Shown one piece after another: positions 1 to 11,036 of a stretch of 64,000 nucleotides of DNA (position 1 is its first letter; every line of letters begins with the position of its first letter). The DNA is taken from contig CM077647.1 of the NCBI GenBank assembly GCA_039707465.1, positions 46,340,110 to 46,404,109 on the forward strand, given 5' to 3'. The notes under the pieces were generated by a model. It saw only the letters and a list, made by a program, of their open reading frames with translations. It was not told where the DNA came from and did not search any database. This DNA comes from Rhabdophis nuchalis (Eukaryota; Chordata; Lepidosauria; Squamata; Natricidae). Position numbers and translations under genes: made by a program.

Positions 1-235
1 TAAAATCCCCCATGACCAACAGTCTGGGGGTCTCAACCGCTGCCTCGGCTATCACCTCCAGGAGCTCGGGCAGGGCTGTTGTTACATAGCGGGGAGCCAG
101 GTATACAACTAACACGCCCAACTGCCTCCCTAGGCCCCATTTCACGAGGAGGGACTCACACCCGTCTGAGGGATCATGGTCTCCCTCGACTCAAGACTTT
201 CCCTAACCATAATCGCTACCCCCCCACCCCTCCCT
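1..235 (-). mobile_element. L2/CR1-group LINE fragment, endonuclease region
   Basis: On the minus strand this matches the endonuclease part of the better copy at 18.1-21.3 kb, from the glycine-rich GGVAVII block to the MGDFN block. The element runs off the window at base 1 and is truncated near 235. It is decayed and has no usable frame. Confidence 0.85.
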
Positions 236-767
236 ATTTTTGATTTGAGAGTTGAATTAGTTTTCTGAGATCAAGTCTGTCCTGAACATTCCCAGATTCT
301 TTAGTCACTCAGCACATTGATAGTGAACTTTCAAACCTAACCTTTTCTTATTGCTGTGCTAAAACGTATTTGGACAGCTATTTGTTCATTCCATATTGTT
401 CTTAATCCCCCCCCCCCCCCAAATTATGGTTGCTTTGGACATTATGGGAGAAAAATAATTACAAACTTGGAAATAAATTTGCTGGGCAATTATTAAGTTC
501 TGATTATAGTTAGTCCTACAACTAATGGCTCTGAAGTAATAAATTATACATTCATATTATCTTGCATATATACCCTTTAAATGACATCTATATATTCTGT
601 GTCAGCAGGTTAAAATGTTTCTGCAGATGTCTTTCCAGATTTTAAAATCAATGTATTGTCTTCTTGGTTTGTTTTTTTTAAACCTTTTTTATATTTAGGA
701 TTTCTTTCACCTGTTTCAGACCTTCTGATGCATAAGAGAAGAATTTTGAAGTGTAGAGTACATTACC
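236..767. other. AT-rich non-coding stretch
   Basis: No gene or recognisable repeat is seen. A run of 14 C lies at 407-420. Confidence 0.5.
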
Positions 768-775
768 ATCTAGAG

Positions 776-904
776 CAGGGATATCAAACTCATATCATCA
801 CAGCAGTGTCACATGATATAACGGGACTTTTTTCCCCTTTGGTAAATCAAGCGTGGGTGTGGCCAGCACATAACGCATCTGGCCCACAGGCTGGGAGTTT
901 GACA
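776..904. mobile_element. hAT-like MITE, family with CAGGG-TGTCAAACTC ends
   Basis: The left end reads CAGGGATATCAAACTC and the right end GGGAGTTTGACA, which are imperfect terminal inverted repeats. The flanks ATCTAGAG (768-775) and GTTTAGAG (905-912) agree at 6 of 8 positions, as for a decayed hAT 8-bp duplication. No transposase is present. Confidence 0.6.
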
Positions 905-1135
905 GTTTAGAGCCTGTGTTCTAAAGAACTTTAAGCATTAGTCACCAATTTCTTGAGCAGTTTTAAGGAATGATATAAATGCATACATATTTGAATGTGA
1001 AAGTAAGTTTGTACATGATATTTTTTTGCAAAATTAAAACATTTTAAATATTTATTCACTTGTTTTTAGCAGCTGTTATTATTTTTATAAATAATTCAAG
1101 GTGATGAACTTACCCAATATTCCTTCCTTCTCCTA

Positions 1136-1264
1136 TTTTCCCTACAACAACAATTCTGTGAGATAGGTTATGCTGAGAGAGATGGGTCCAAAGCCAGCTT
1201 TCATGACTAAGGCAAGACTAGAACTCACAATCTCTTGATTTCTAGCCTAGCAACCTTTCTACAA
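1136..1264 (-). repeat. tRNA-derived SINE, reverse orientation, 3' part
   Basis: The reverse strand carries a tRNA-like B-box region (GTGAGTTCTAGTC type) and the SINE body common in squamates. The same family occurs at 22.8, 30.3 and 47.8 kb. It is not a functional tRNA gene. Confidence 0.6.
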
Positions 1265-1267
1265 GAT

Positions 1268-1290
1268 CAGGGTTGTCAAACTCATGGCCC
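1268..1290 (+). mobile_element. Isolated hAT-like terminal repeat
   Basis: CAGGGTTGTCAAACTCATGG resembles the left end of the MITE at 776-904. No matching right end was found, so this is probably a truncated copy. Confidence 0.4.
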
Positions 1291-1551
1291 TCAAAAAAGT
1301 TTATGTCTATAAAATTTATGTCAAGATTATAAACAAATTGTTTAAAATAATATTTCATTTGAGGAAAAAGAGGGAGTTCTTTAAAAGCATGATTTGCTTA
1401 TTTAAAGTATTATAAATGCTGATTGATGCTTTTTCTCTAAATCAGCAAAAATCCATTATGAAAAAGCTATAGTTTATTTCATATTAATTTTGATACCATC
1501 AATCTATTTTACTCTACAAAATTCTTAGTACCAGAGCTATATACCTCCTTG

Positions 1552-1935
1552 AAAAAATAACATAGTTGGAAGGGATCTTGGAAGTCTCAAGCTGACACAG
1601 GAGACCCTACACCAATCCAGATAAGTGGCTGTCCAATCTCTTCCAAAAAGCCTCCATTGATGGAGCACTCACAACATCTGAAGGCAAGCTGTTCCACTGG
1701 TTAATTGTTCTCACAGTTAGGAAATTTCTCTTTAGTTCTAGGTCACTTCTCTCTTTGATTAATTTCTATCCATTATTTCTTGTCTTGTTTTCTGATGTGT
1801 GATTTAGACATCCTTAACTTTAGTCTAACTGATATAATATGGAACCAATTAAAGGACATTCTTCAATGCTTCAAATATCTTTACTAGACCATCTAATTTG
1901 AGGCTGAGCCCAGATTGCAAAAGACATGTCAATAT
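1552..1935 (-). mobile_element. CR1 LINE 3' end, reverse
   Basis: The segment contains GTTGGAAGGGATCTTGGA, GGAGACCCTACACC, AAGTGGCTGTCCA and CTGTTCCACTGGTTAATTGT, which are conserved words of amniote CR1 3' ends read on the antisense strand. The identification rests on remembered family sequence. The copy is 5' truncated, which is usual for CR1. Confidence 0.75.
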
Positions 1936-3369
1936 TTCCATAGTGCTCTTAAACTCTTTTTTGTATTGTTGTACATAACATTATGTCAGGTTCTTTTCTA
2001 CAATGCTTTGTGAAATTCTGTAAATGAACTTGATTTGTGAACTCTGTCTGACTGTATCTGTATCTGAGGAATTCACGTTTCAACTCTATTTGGAAACAGT
2101 TTTGCTTTCAAATAGACTTTGCAGGTTTAGAAGGCATTAAACCAATTAAAGAAACCGCTAGTCAAAGGGTTAAAATTAGATGCTAATCTTCTGAAGTTCT
2201 GAAGAACCATTGTTAGTTAGTTTGTTGTTTATTTATCTGACTGCTATTTAATCAATGCAACTCTGTAAATAAATAAATAAATATGCTCTCTAACACACAC
2301 TATCCCAGCCAGCTGCCACAAGTGGCTCCAAAATGTACCATTCACAAGTGTGGGTTTAATTACTTTCCTGGCCTCCATATAAATCAATATAAATATATGT
2401 AAATACATATTTTATAAATTTGAACATCTTATTCATTGGACATCAGAGAAAAAGAGATAACCTGTTCATACTGTTTGAAGAATATAGGTTCAACATAAAA
2501 ATGCCAGAAAACATTGGCTTGGGGAAGGCTGTTTTGTATGAACTGAACTGTATGAGCTATTGATTCATGCATGCATGCATATGTCCACAAATATATTACA
2601 TTCGTATGTATACAGATGTTATTGTTGATCCAGTAACCTTAATTGTTAGATTGCACAATACCGTAAGAGTCAAACTCTATTACCAAGAAAAAGTATTGTT
2701 TAAATTGTCATCTGTTCATTAGAATTTCCAATACTCTCAGGTAGCCCAAGCCTAACCATAGGGAAACATCAAAGTAGACAGGAGATTAACAGTGCAGACA
2801 GGACATGGGTCGCAGGCAGAACTTCAAACACTTCAAGTAGGCTAAAGTTCCTCAAGAAAAACATTGCTCCTTTTATGAAACTTGACCCTTGGGTGGGGGG
2901 GAAAGTTAATACATTTTTAACACAATCACCTCACTACATGTTGTTTTATAGCACTTCAATAAGTTCTTCATGATTTCTGTAAACATGAATACTTCCTGAC
3001 TTTTCTTCATTGATTAAGAAAAGCAGTATTTGTGAGAAGAGCATAGGAATAGCAAACCCAAAGAAAGCTGACTCTTTACATTGTAAAATGAAAGGATTAC
3101 TAAATTTTATTTCAACTGAAAGGGTTAATTCAATATTTAACTAAACCAAGCTAATACAATTCAAATAAATAAAACAATAATTTGAATGGTTATATATAAA
3201 ACCTTTAGATATTAATACATTTTTAATACCGTATTACAACTTTTTTAAAAATAACTCGGGTATCACAATATAGGATAAAAGAGGAAAAGTTTTAATGGAA
3301 AATTGCCTGAAGATTAGAGCCTAAGTAAAAATTGATATAAAAGTTTTGATTGAACCTTAAATTGAGTTG
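1936..3369. other. AT-rich non-coding stretch
   Basis: No gene is seen. A short TAAA tract (about 2264-2282) may be the tail of an unidentified retroposon, and an ATGC repeat lies near 2568-2580. Confidence 0.45.
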
Positions 3370-3377
3370 GCATAGAA

Positions 3378-3879
3378 CCATGATGGTGAACCTATGGTGC
3401 ATGCCACAGATGGCATGCGGAACCATCTCTGCCAGCCTGCGAGCCATCAGCTCCAGCCTTCCAGATGCCAGGGGAGGCCATTTTCACCCTCCCCAGGCTT
3501 CAGGAAAGCCTCTGGAACCTGGGGAGGTGAAAAACAGGCCCAACGCACCTACCAGAAGTTTGGAAACAATCCGTTTCCGGCTTCTGGGGGGACAGAATGG
3601 GCCCAATGGGCCCAAACTTCCAGTAGTCCCATTGGCCCCATTTTTCGCCTTCCCCAGGCTCCGGAGACTTTCCTAGAGCCTGGGAGGGTGAAAATGGCCT
3701 CCCCTTGCCTCCCCTGGAGGAAATACTAAGATCAGCTTGAAGGCGAGCATTGCGGTATGCATTGGGGGCGGTTTATGTGTGCATGCATGTGTCGGGAACA
3801 CACTACATTATGGGTGCCGGCATGCACATGTGCGCGCTTGCATTTTTGGCACACAACAACAAAAGGTTAGCCATCACTG
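3378..3879 (+). mobile_element. hAT-like MITE, family A, copy 1
   Basis: The ends are CCATGATGGTGAACC and GGTTAGCCATCACTG, imperfect terminal inverted repeats. They are flanked by a perfect 8-bp duplication GCATAGAA (3370-3377 and 3880-3887), the hAT hallmark. The interior is GC-rich and gives chance ORFs of about 110 codons, but no transposase motif is present. Confidence 0.88.
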
Positions 3880-3887
3880 GCATAGAA

Positions 3888-6800
3888 TATTTAAAAGTGT
3901 TAAAAAGTGCTACTGGGATATCATAGAATACCTAGTCCAAAATAGGATTTCATTCTGACTATCTTCCATAATCTGATGTCTCTAAATGTGTTGAATTTTA
4001 ATTCAAAAGGTCCCCAGGCACCATGTCATTGACTATATTGTTTGTTTATTTATTACAAGTCCTTCCCAGATTTGAGGAATATAGAAAATATGACTTAATT
4101 AAAATATCTAATCAGGGCATTTGATGATAATCATTTATCAAAGACTTTGAACAGTTCTAAAGAAGCAATAACACATTCTATTGTGATATATCCTGTATCT
4201 TTGTAACCTCTATCTTCGATCTGATTCTGAAAAATAGATTTTATAAGCATAACTAAGGTAACCTTGGTTCTATGTTCATCTCTATTGGGGATTGAATTTT
4301 ATTAGTACTCAATTCTTCCGTAACTTCAATCTTTTACTGAGTTACTACAAGTGACCCTACTTCTGCAGACAGATGCCAGATCTGCCTTCATTTGACACAA
4401 TATTTCTCAGAACACATCTTTAAATCGCTTCTCTTTGGCTTTAACAGTAACTGGGTCTGAGGGAGATTAGTATTTTTCTGTAATTTATGGATTGTGATCA
4501 TTTGCAGCAGTAATGTTACTCTCTTTGTATTTAGTTTCAAAAATCCAGGTGGGAAATTAGCATCAAGTATTTCAAAGGCTTGTTGTAGAGTGTAAGAAAG
4601 AGTGCAAGTACCAAGAATGACATGTTTTACTCTATATTTTCTTACCCCAATCCATGTGTTTTGTTTTAGTTGCTCTGGGTCACTTGATTTTAATTTTAAA
4701 CTGGGTAAGTAGCATGTGCCATTATTTGAGCTTCTTTTGTTTTCTAATGTATTACTCTGCTTTCTAAGCTGTAACTCCACTGTGCATTTAGAGGTTCTGG
4801 GACTAAGTTTAAAAGAGGTCATATACAGTTCAGAAATGTTTAGAAAAGAGATCGGGGGTGGGGGTGGAAAGGGAATTGGGAAAGATCTTTTAAGAGGGTA
4901 TTCTGGTGGCAGCTCTGTAATTCCAGAAATAGCTAATGTTCAGAAGATGTTCATGCATCCCTTGCAGGTAATGAAGATCACTACCCCACGGTAGAAGATC
5001 ATCTCTACATAGCAGCCAGGAATAAATCTAAAAAACTGTTCCAATAACTACCTTCCATTTTTTTATTCGCTAGTTGTGTATCAAAATTTATTTATTTATT
5101 GAAAAAGGATAAAATTGGTCTCAAAATTCCCATGAATGATGAAGTGATTGAGATTTATTTGTATCTATCTTCTAATCTATCTCCCTGCAGTTTATCTTAC
5201 TTCTCAAAGTTTAATTAATATAACTAGGGTATTTCTATCATTTCCCCTGCTTTAGATCTGGACTCAGAAGGACCCAGGGAATCCAAGAAATATGAAACAG
5301 AGAAGTAGTAACATTCTTGCACCATCAAAGAAAGCACAAAAGTATCTGTGAGAATGTAATGGGAAAAATAGTTGTTTTGTTGAGGGAACAACAAAACCAG
5401 CACAGTATTTGCATTTACTTCTTTGCTCAATTGATTCAGAGAAGAAGCGAGAAGGAAAGGAAGACATAACAATGCCTATAGAAACAAGTGGACAGGGTCC
5501 TTGAATTGTAATAGGTGGTTGGGTATTTAGAAATGAAATTATTTGTAAATGTCAGTACTCCTGCCCTTTTAACCCAACCCTGAAGCTCACCTGTTTCGCT
5601 AATATAGCCGAATCTTTCCAAGTACCATCTTTGAAAGCTATTCTACACCCTCCCCCTAACTATTTAATTTATTGTATAACCTTTACACCTCACTAAGAGA
5701 CTTCCTGAGTTATTGTAGTTACTCCTTTTCTCTCCCCTCCTTTTCTCCCATTGCTCTGGCAAGTAGTCAAATGATTGCCACTGAGGCATTTCGAGCACCG
5801 ATATATATTAACTTTAGAAATTGTCTAACTAACATTGACGTTCCCTTCCTCTTTCCATTTCCACCCCACTCTTTCTGTTCCTTCCTAAAAAAAAAAAAAG
5901 TTAAGGGAGGAAATGTATGCTTATTGGCTGATTTTAAAGCATTTGCACGTAGTTGCTGGCATCTACTCAGGTACAGTCTTTGCAAGGGCTTTAATAGGTC
6001 AGCTCAGCTCAACAGCTTCTGCTTCTCTTGCCTGCCCTACTTTAACAAAGCTGGGGCTATGTTTGTACAGCTGCATTTTTAGCAGTGGGAGTTCCACCGA
6101 TCTCACATGCGTTCAGTTCCTCTGCCTCCTCTTTGCCATTTTTACCAGTGCACAAATGCCCACAGATTTGAAACTATAGGAGGCGGGGGGGGGGGGGGGA
6201 GACACTGTCTGACTAGCAGGTTAAATGCTCAAGAATTCACGTCCTGTTTATTTTCTTTGCTTGATTTCCTGCTGTTACAGTAAGTAAATGGTCTTTTTTC
6301 ACCTTTTCTACATATTTGTCTTTCACTGATTGGATAAAAATGAGAGAAACCATGGCTTTCAGCTACTTTTATAGGACTTCAAGGAGCCTCTGTTCTTTAT
6401 GTGCTACCCTGACATTCTTCCTCCAGGACAGATGGTCACAGAGACAGGTAGATGAACTGTGATTTCTCTGGGGAAGGGCAATATTTAAATAAGTCCAAGA
6501 AATACATATTACTCAGGGGCAGAATGGCAGCTGAAAGTATTTTTGAATTTCTGCCATAAATTACAAAATTAAACATCAAGGGAAGTAGTACATTTACAGC
6601 TATAGAGAATGGCAAAATCAAGACACACTGCTTAAGAATATATCATCCATTTCCAGTCACTCTTTTGTTCCTTTCTCCTGATTTTTCTATGGTAAAAGAA
6701 GAAAGTTTTTTTTAAAATCAAGCTAATATAAAGTTGAGCATATTAGAATTAAAATTAACAATAGTGTCAAGTGTGTTTTCCAAAGAAGCCTTCTATAAAA

Positions 6801-8100
6801 AAAAATTCTCCTGAATTATGGCCAGAGCACCGGTCAGTTTTGTAAAAGAAAAGGTCCAAATTAGAAATTAAGAATTATCAACTCACTCAGTTCATTGTTT
6901 ATGTTTTTCATTTCAGTGTTTATTTGATTTGGTTTCTGAAAGTCAGAATTGTTCAATGACAGTTTCATTATAATAAAACCATGTTATCAATATATTCGAA
7001 ACTTCTTATTTCATAGGTTCTATAAGACTTTCCTATCATGGATTTTGCCTGGTTCGCAATCACAACTTCAGAAAATGGCAGTCTGAATTTCACTAGTATG
7101 CCAAAAACATACCTTACATATCTTCTATTAAGAAAGAAATGTTAATTTTCAGAAGCAATAGAGATTTCAGAACTATGAATTGCTTATGATTGTTAAACTA
7201 TGTTCCTTATGGAGTGTTCAAAATAGGGGTCTCATTGAAGCACAATCTGGCTATTCTTAAAAAATCCTAGCATATGCTTTCTTGAATACCCAAGAGATAC
7301 ATATTAAGTATCCATGATAATCTTTTTGACAGGTTTAAGCTTCAGTCACTTGCTACTGACTCTTAATCATACTGAATTATACATGCAAATATCCATGATA
7401 TCTCTAAACAGTACATTTTTATGAAGTAGTGAGTCCTTGGCAATCTGAAAGAAAATGGATTGAGCTAGACAATTCTGCAATTCTTCTTCACCAGATCCCA
7501 AAATGCGTTATTTGGTTTCCATCTCTATGTTGAACTCATCTATTATTTTTCTTCTACTTCAGATTTTGCAGTAATTGAATATTACCTTTCTGCAGTGTTA
7601 AAATGTATGTAGTGTGCATTTTCACAATTCTGTTAGTCGGTAGTTGATAGAATATAGCCAGAAAAAAATATCTAGAAACACTTCAGTAATAAGAGTCAAT
7701 GAATTAAGTATATTTATGATAAACCTAACTTCTTCAAAAATGGATCAAGCTGGCTTGGAAGAAAATGTGCTGTTATTCAATGGAATAGTTAAACAGAGGA
7801 CATTTCTCATTCAATCCTCTTTGCAAATCCTGCACATAGTAAGTGTAAATCAAGAATACACAACTTGATCATACTCTGAACCACTCTGGTCTTTGAATGG
7901 AACTCTGGTACTGCATTCCAGTAGGTGAGGGAATGTCTATGTGAAGATGGATCCAGGCAAAAATGAATGTTGTATAAATATTTAAAACTTAATATAATTA
8001 TCAGTGTGTCTCTGCTCACACAGCATATTTAATTGGATGAAAAATAAAATTGGGACCAACAATAAGCTATAGTTCATAAATCTTTTTCTTTTGTAATTGT
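3888..8100. other. Non-coding stretch, no gene recognised
   Basis: This AT-rich DNA holds a run of 15 G at 6185-6199 and an A run near 5888. A 144-codon open frame on the minus strand at 4388-4822 shows no recognisable domain. I see no splice-bounded exon with conserved coding character. Confidence 0.45.
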
Positions 8101-8108
8101 AACTAGGA

Positions 8109-8859
8109 CCGTGATGGCGAACCTATGGCACGCTTGCCACAGGTGGCATGTGGAGGCCTTTCTGCTGGCACACGAGCCGTTGTCCCAGCTGAGCTCCACT
8201 GCAGATGCACATGTGCCTCCTGCCGGCCAGCTGATTTTTGGGTCTCTGCAGTCCGTGCAGTTTAATCAGAATTCAGTTAAAACACTTCACAAGCCATGGA
8301 GAATATAACTATATACATCCAACAGGAACAGGAAGTGCCTCAGAGAAGCAGATAGAGGTAAATCCTATAGATGAAGGAAATGCATCACTGAACAATGGAG
8401 ATGAACACTAGAGAGGAATAAAGCTGCATACAAAGCTGACATAAAACCTATAATAGCATGCACATGCATGGGGATGGGGGAGCATGGCCCATTTTTGATC
8501 CGAGGAGGCTTCAAAGAGGCCTTCTAGGTCCAAAAAGGGGCATGGAGATGGCATTCCCCCTCATGCCCCATTTCTGGTCCCAGGAGGCTTCAGGGACACT
8601 TACTAGGCCCAAAACAGAGAGTGCGGGATACAGCGCACCTTCCCCATGCCCTGTTTTTGGTCCCAGGAAGCTTCAGAGAGGCCTACTAGACCCAAAATAT
8701 CATGGGGGAGGGGGTCATGCATGCATGCACGGTGGGTGGGGTCATGCATGGGTGGGGTCACACACACATGCACATGTATGGGGGTTATATGTGCATTGTA
8801 TTATGGGTGTGGGCACATATGCTTTTGGCATGCAAGGACAAAAAGGTTAGCCATGACTG
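8109..8859 (+). mobile_element. hAT-like MITE, family A, copy 2 (expanded)
   Basis: The ends are CCGTGATGGCGAACC and GGTTAGCCATGACTG, flanked by a perfect 8-bp duplication AACTAGGA (8101-8108 and 8860-8867). It is about 250 bp longer than copy 1 because of an internal tandem repeat. It has no transposase. Confidence 0.9.
8488..8730 (+). repeat. Three tandem ~80-bp units inside a hAT MITE
   Basis: Units begin at about 8488, 8567 and 8649. Each has a CCCATTTTTGGTCC-like start, an AGGAGGCTTCA core and a TAGGCCCAAAA-like end. Spacings are 79 and 82 bp, and the copies have diverged moderately. Confidence 0.75.
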
Positions 8860-8867
8860 AACTAGGA

Positions 8868-9247
8868 TATAACATCCTAGACAGTCTGTGTGAAAATTAG
8901 GCTTTTCTAGACTCTGTCTCAATAGTTTTCCATCTCCACCTCTTCCCCACTGGTCACACAAATACACACACACACTTCCAGGGCTGAAATGGACAGGGAT
9001 GATAAGAACACCCTCAGACTCTATTTATCATGGCATGGACACAATCATTACATAAAGAACTTTAATGCTTTTTTCAATGAGACAAAAATAAAACAAAACA
9101 AAAGCAGTGGGGCATTACCACTTAATGAGTGATGTACAAATGACTGATTCTGTGTTGCTTGTTCATAAACATGAGATAAATACGAAAAGAGGGAATACCC
9201 TGATAATCATTAGTATTAACATCAACATGGCATCCTCTAATAGTACA
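8868..9247. other. Short non-coding stretch
   Basis: No gene is seen. A CA dinucleotide tract lies near 8962. Confidence 0.4.
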
Positions 9248-9592
9248 TGTAAATGTAAAGATTCCCCTTGCACATAGGTGCTAGTTGTTCCCAACTCTAG
9301 GAGGCAGTGCTTATCTCTGTTTCAAAACCGAAGAGCCAGCACTGTCCAAAGACATCTCCGTGGTCATGTGGCTGGCATGACTAAACACAGAAGGCGCATG
9401 GAACACGATTACCTTCCCACCAAAGGTGGTTCCTATTTTTCTACTTGCATTTTTACATGCTTTCAAACTGCTAGGTTGGCAGAAGCCGGAGACAAGTAAC
9501 CGGAGCTCACTCCGTTACACAGTGCTAGGGATTTGAACTGCCAAACTGCCAACGTTTCTAATTGACAAGTTCAGCATCTAATAGAGCAGGAT
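9248..9592 (-). repeat. Sauria-type SINE with BovB-like tail, reverse
   Basis: Read on the minus strand, the tRNA-like head is at about 9530-9592. The body includes the GGTGGGAAGGTAA block, and the 3' end reads GGGGAATCTTTACATTTAC, a variant of the GAACCTTTACC tail shared with BovB LINEs. Nearly full length. Family name from memory. Confidence 0.85.
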
Positions 9593-10420
9593 CAAAATAG
9601 GATGTGACATGATGATTTCTAAGATTCTTATCTTACCAAATATATTGTTGTTTTTAGATGTTGTTTTTTTAAAAAGCAAGAGAAAAAGGATAAACTAATT
9701 AACAAAACTTTCCTAAATACAAAATGTTTTCTGATAGAAATTAAGGAATTTTCAGAATAGGTGGGCTGACCTGGCATATCGTACCCATTTAAGTAGAGAT
9801 ATATTTGAAATAAGGTCTGTGTTTATGTCAGATAGGCTCTTCCATCCATTCCCCTTTCAATTTTCCTTGTTTCGCTGTTTTGTTATATTCAAGCTCTGAA
9901 ATAAGACATGATTATAACACAAATTCTTCTGTTGTGACAGAAGATGCCGCCTTCTATGCTAATCAAAACAATACAGGCATACTGAGTCGCACGAACAGTG
10001 GTAATCTTGCTAAAAGGAAAGATTATTACAAAGAGCTAGCTTTGAAGTGGGTATGGAATGGGAGAAAGAGCAAATGCTGGCAGAACTAAATAAACATGCA
10101 AGGGGGAAAACATTAAAGAGCTCTTTGTTCCAAACAGCAGAAGTTAACTACTCAAGGTTAAGAAAGAAACCACCTCCATATACTTTTCCAGGCTTTGAGA
10201 AGGCAATTATTGAGATCTAGTTGTGCAGGTCTGTGTGATCCTTTTATGCTATTCTACTTTTAATGCTTGATTAACATAAAACTAAAGAACAATATTTTCT
10301 TTAACAAAAGAAAGAGGGAGCAACATAGATTAAAAATATGATAAAAGTAAACTTTAGGGTTGGCATTAGTTATAGGGTGAATGGAAAATGAAAAATAGGG
10401 AACATTGATTACCTATAATT
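9593..10420. other. Non-coding stretch
   Basis: AT-rich sequence with no recognised gene or repeat. Confidence 0.4.
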
Positions 10421-10526
10421 CAGGGGTCTGCAAAGTCGGCTCTTTTAAGACTGGTGGACTTCAACTCCCAGAATTCTGGGAGTTGAAGTCCACCAGTCTT
10501 AAAAGAGCCGACTTTGCAGACCCCTG
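10421..10526. mobile_element. Perfect 106-bp palindrome, MITE-like
   Basis: The two 53-bp halves (10421-10473 and 10474-10526) are exact reverse complements with no spacer. The ends read CAGGGGTCTGC/GCAGACCCCTG, like snake hAT-type MITE termini. The flanks ACCTATAATT (left) and ACCTATATT (right) suggest a target duplication with a 1-base change. There is no coding capacity. Confidence 0.85.
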
Positions 10527-10843
10527 ACCTATATTATTGGCCTTGAATTAAGTGGTAGATACAAAAATGTTGCTTAATTGAGACTACAGTATTGGTTTTC
10601 CTTTATTAGAACCAAGAAAAATGACCACAAATTTTCAGGTTTTTCAGTTCTCTTTGTCACAGATATAAAAAAGACAGGTTTTGATTGTAGGGGTGTGGCT
10701 GTCATTTGGACTTTTGACTCCCTGTGGATTGCGCCCCCCCCCCACTCTCCCATGCACAAGATACTGGTATGACATAATAGAGAAATAATGGAACATCTGG
10801 ATTTATTTCAGCAAACCCAGAAAGCAATTTTTGATGAGGCAGA

Positions 10844-11036
10844 GTAGGAGTAGGGGAAGGGGGAGGAGGAGGAGGAGGAGGAGGAAGAAGAAGGAGAAGA
10901 GGAGGAGGAGGAGGAGGAGGAGGAGGAGGAGGAGGAGAAGAAGAAGAAGAAGAAGAAGAAGAAGAAGAAGAAGAAGAAGAAGAAGAAGAAGAAGAAGAAG
11001 AAGAAGAAGAAGAAGAAGAAGAAGAAGAAGAAGAAT
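10844..11036. repeat. (GGA)n/(GAA)n purine tract
   Basis: The plus strand is almost purely purine: a GGA-rich segment to about 10937, then roughly 33 GAA units to 11035. Open frames of Arg/Lys or Leu through it are low-complexity artefacts. Confidence 0.95.

Noticed and set aside
3350..3729. Overlapping 108- and 111-codon frames
   Set aside because: They lie within a hAT MITE bounded by a perfect 8-bp duplication; GC-rich non-coding sequence gives chance frames.
4388..4822. 144-codon open frame on the minus strand
   Set aside because: No domain, signal or repeat identity is visible, and codon content looks like AT-rich chance sequence; no splice or promoter support.
8458..8900. 130-codon frame and overlaps
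   Set aside because: They fall in the tandem-repeat interior of a hAT MITE.
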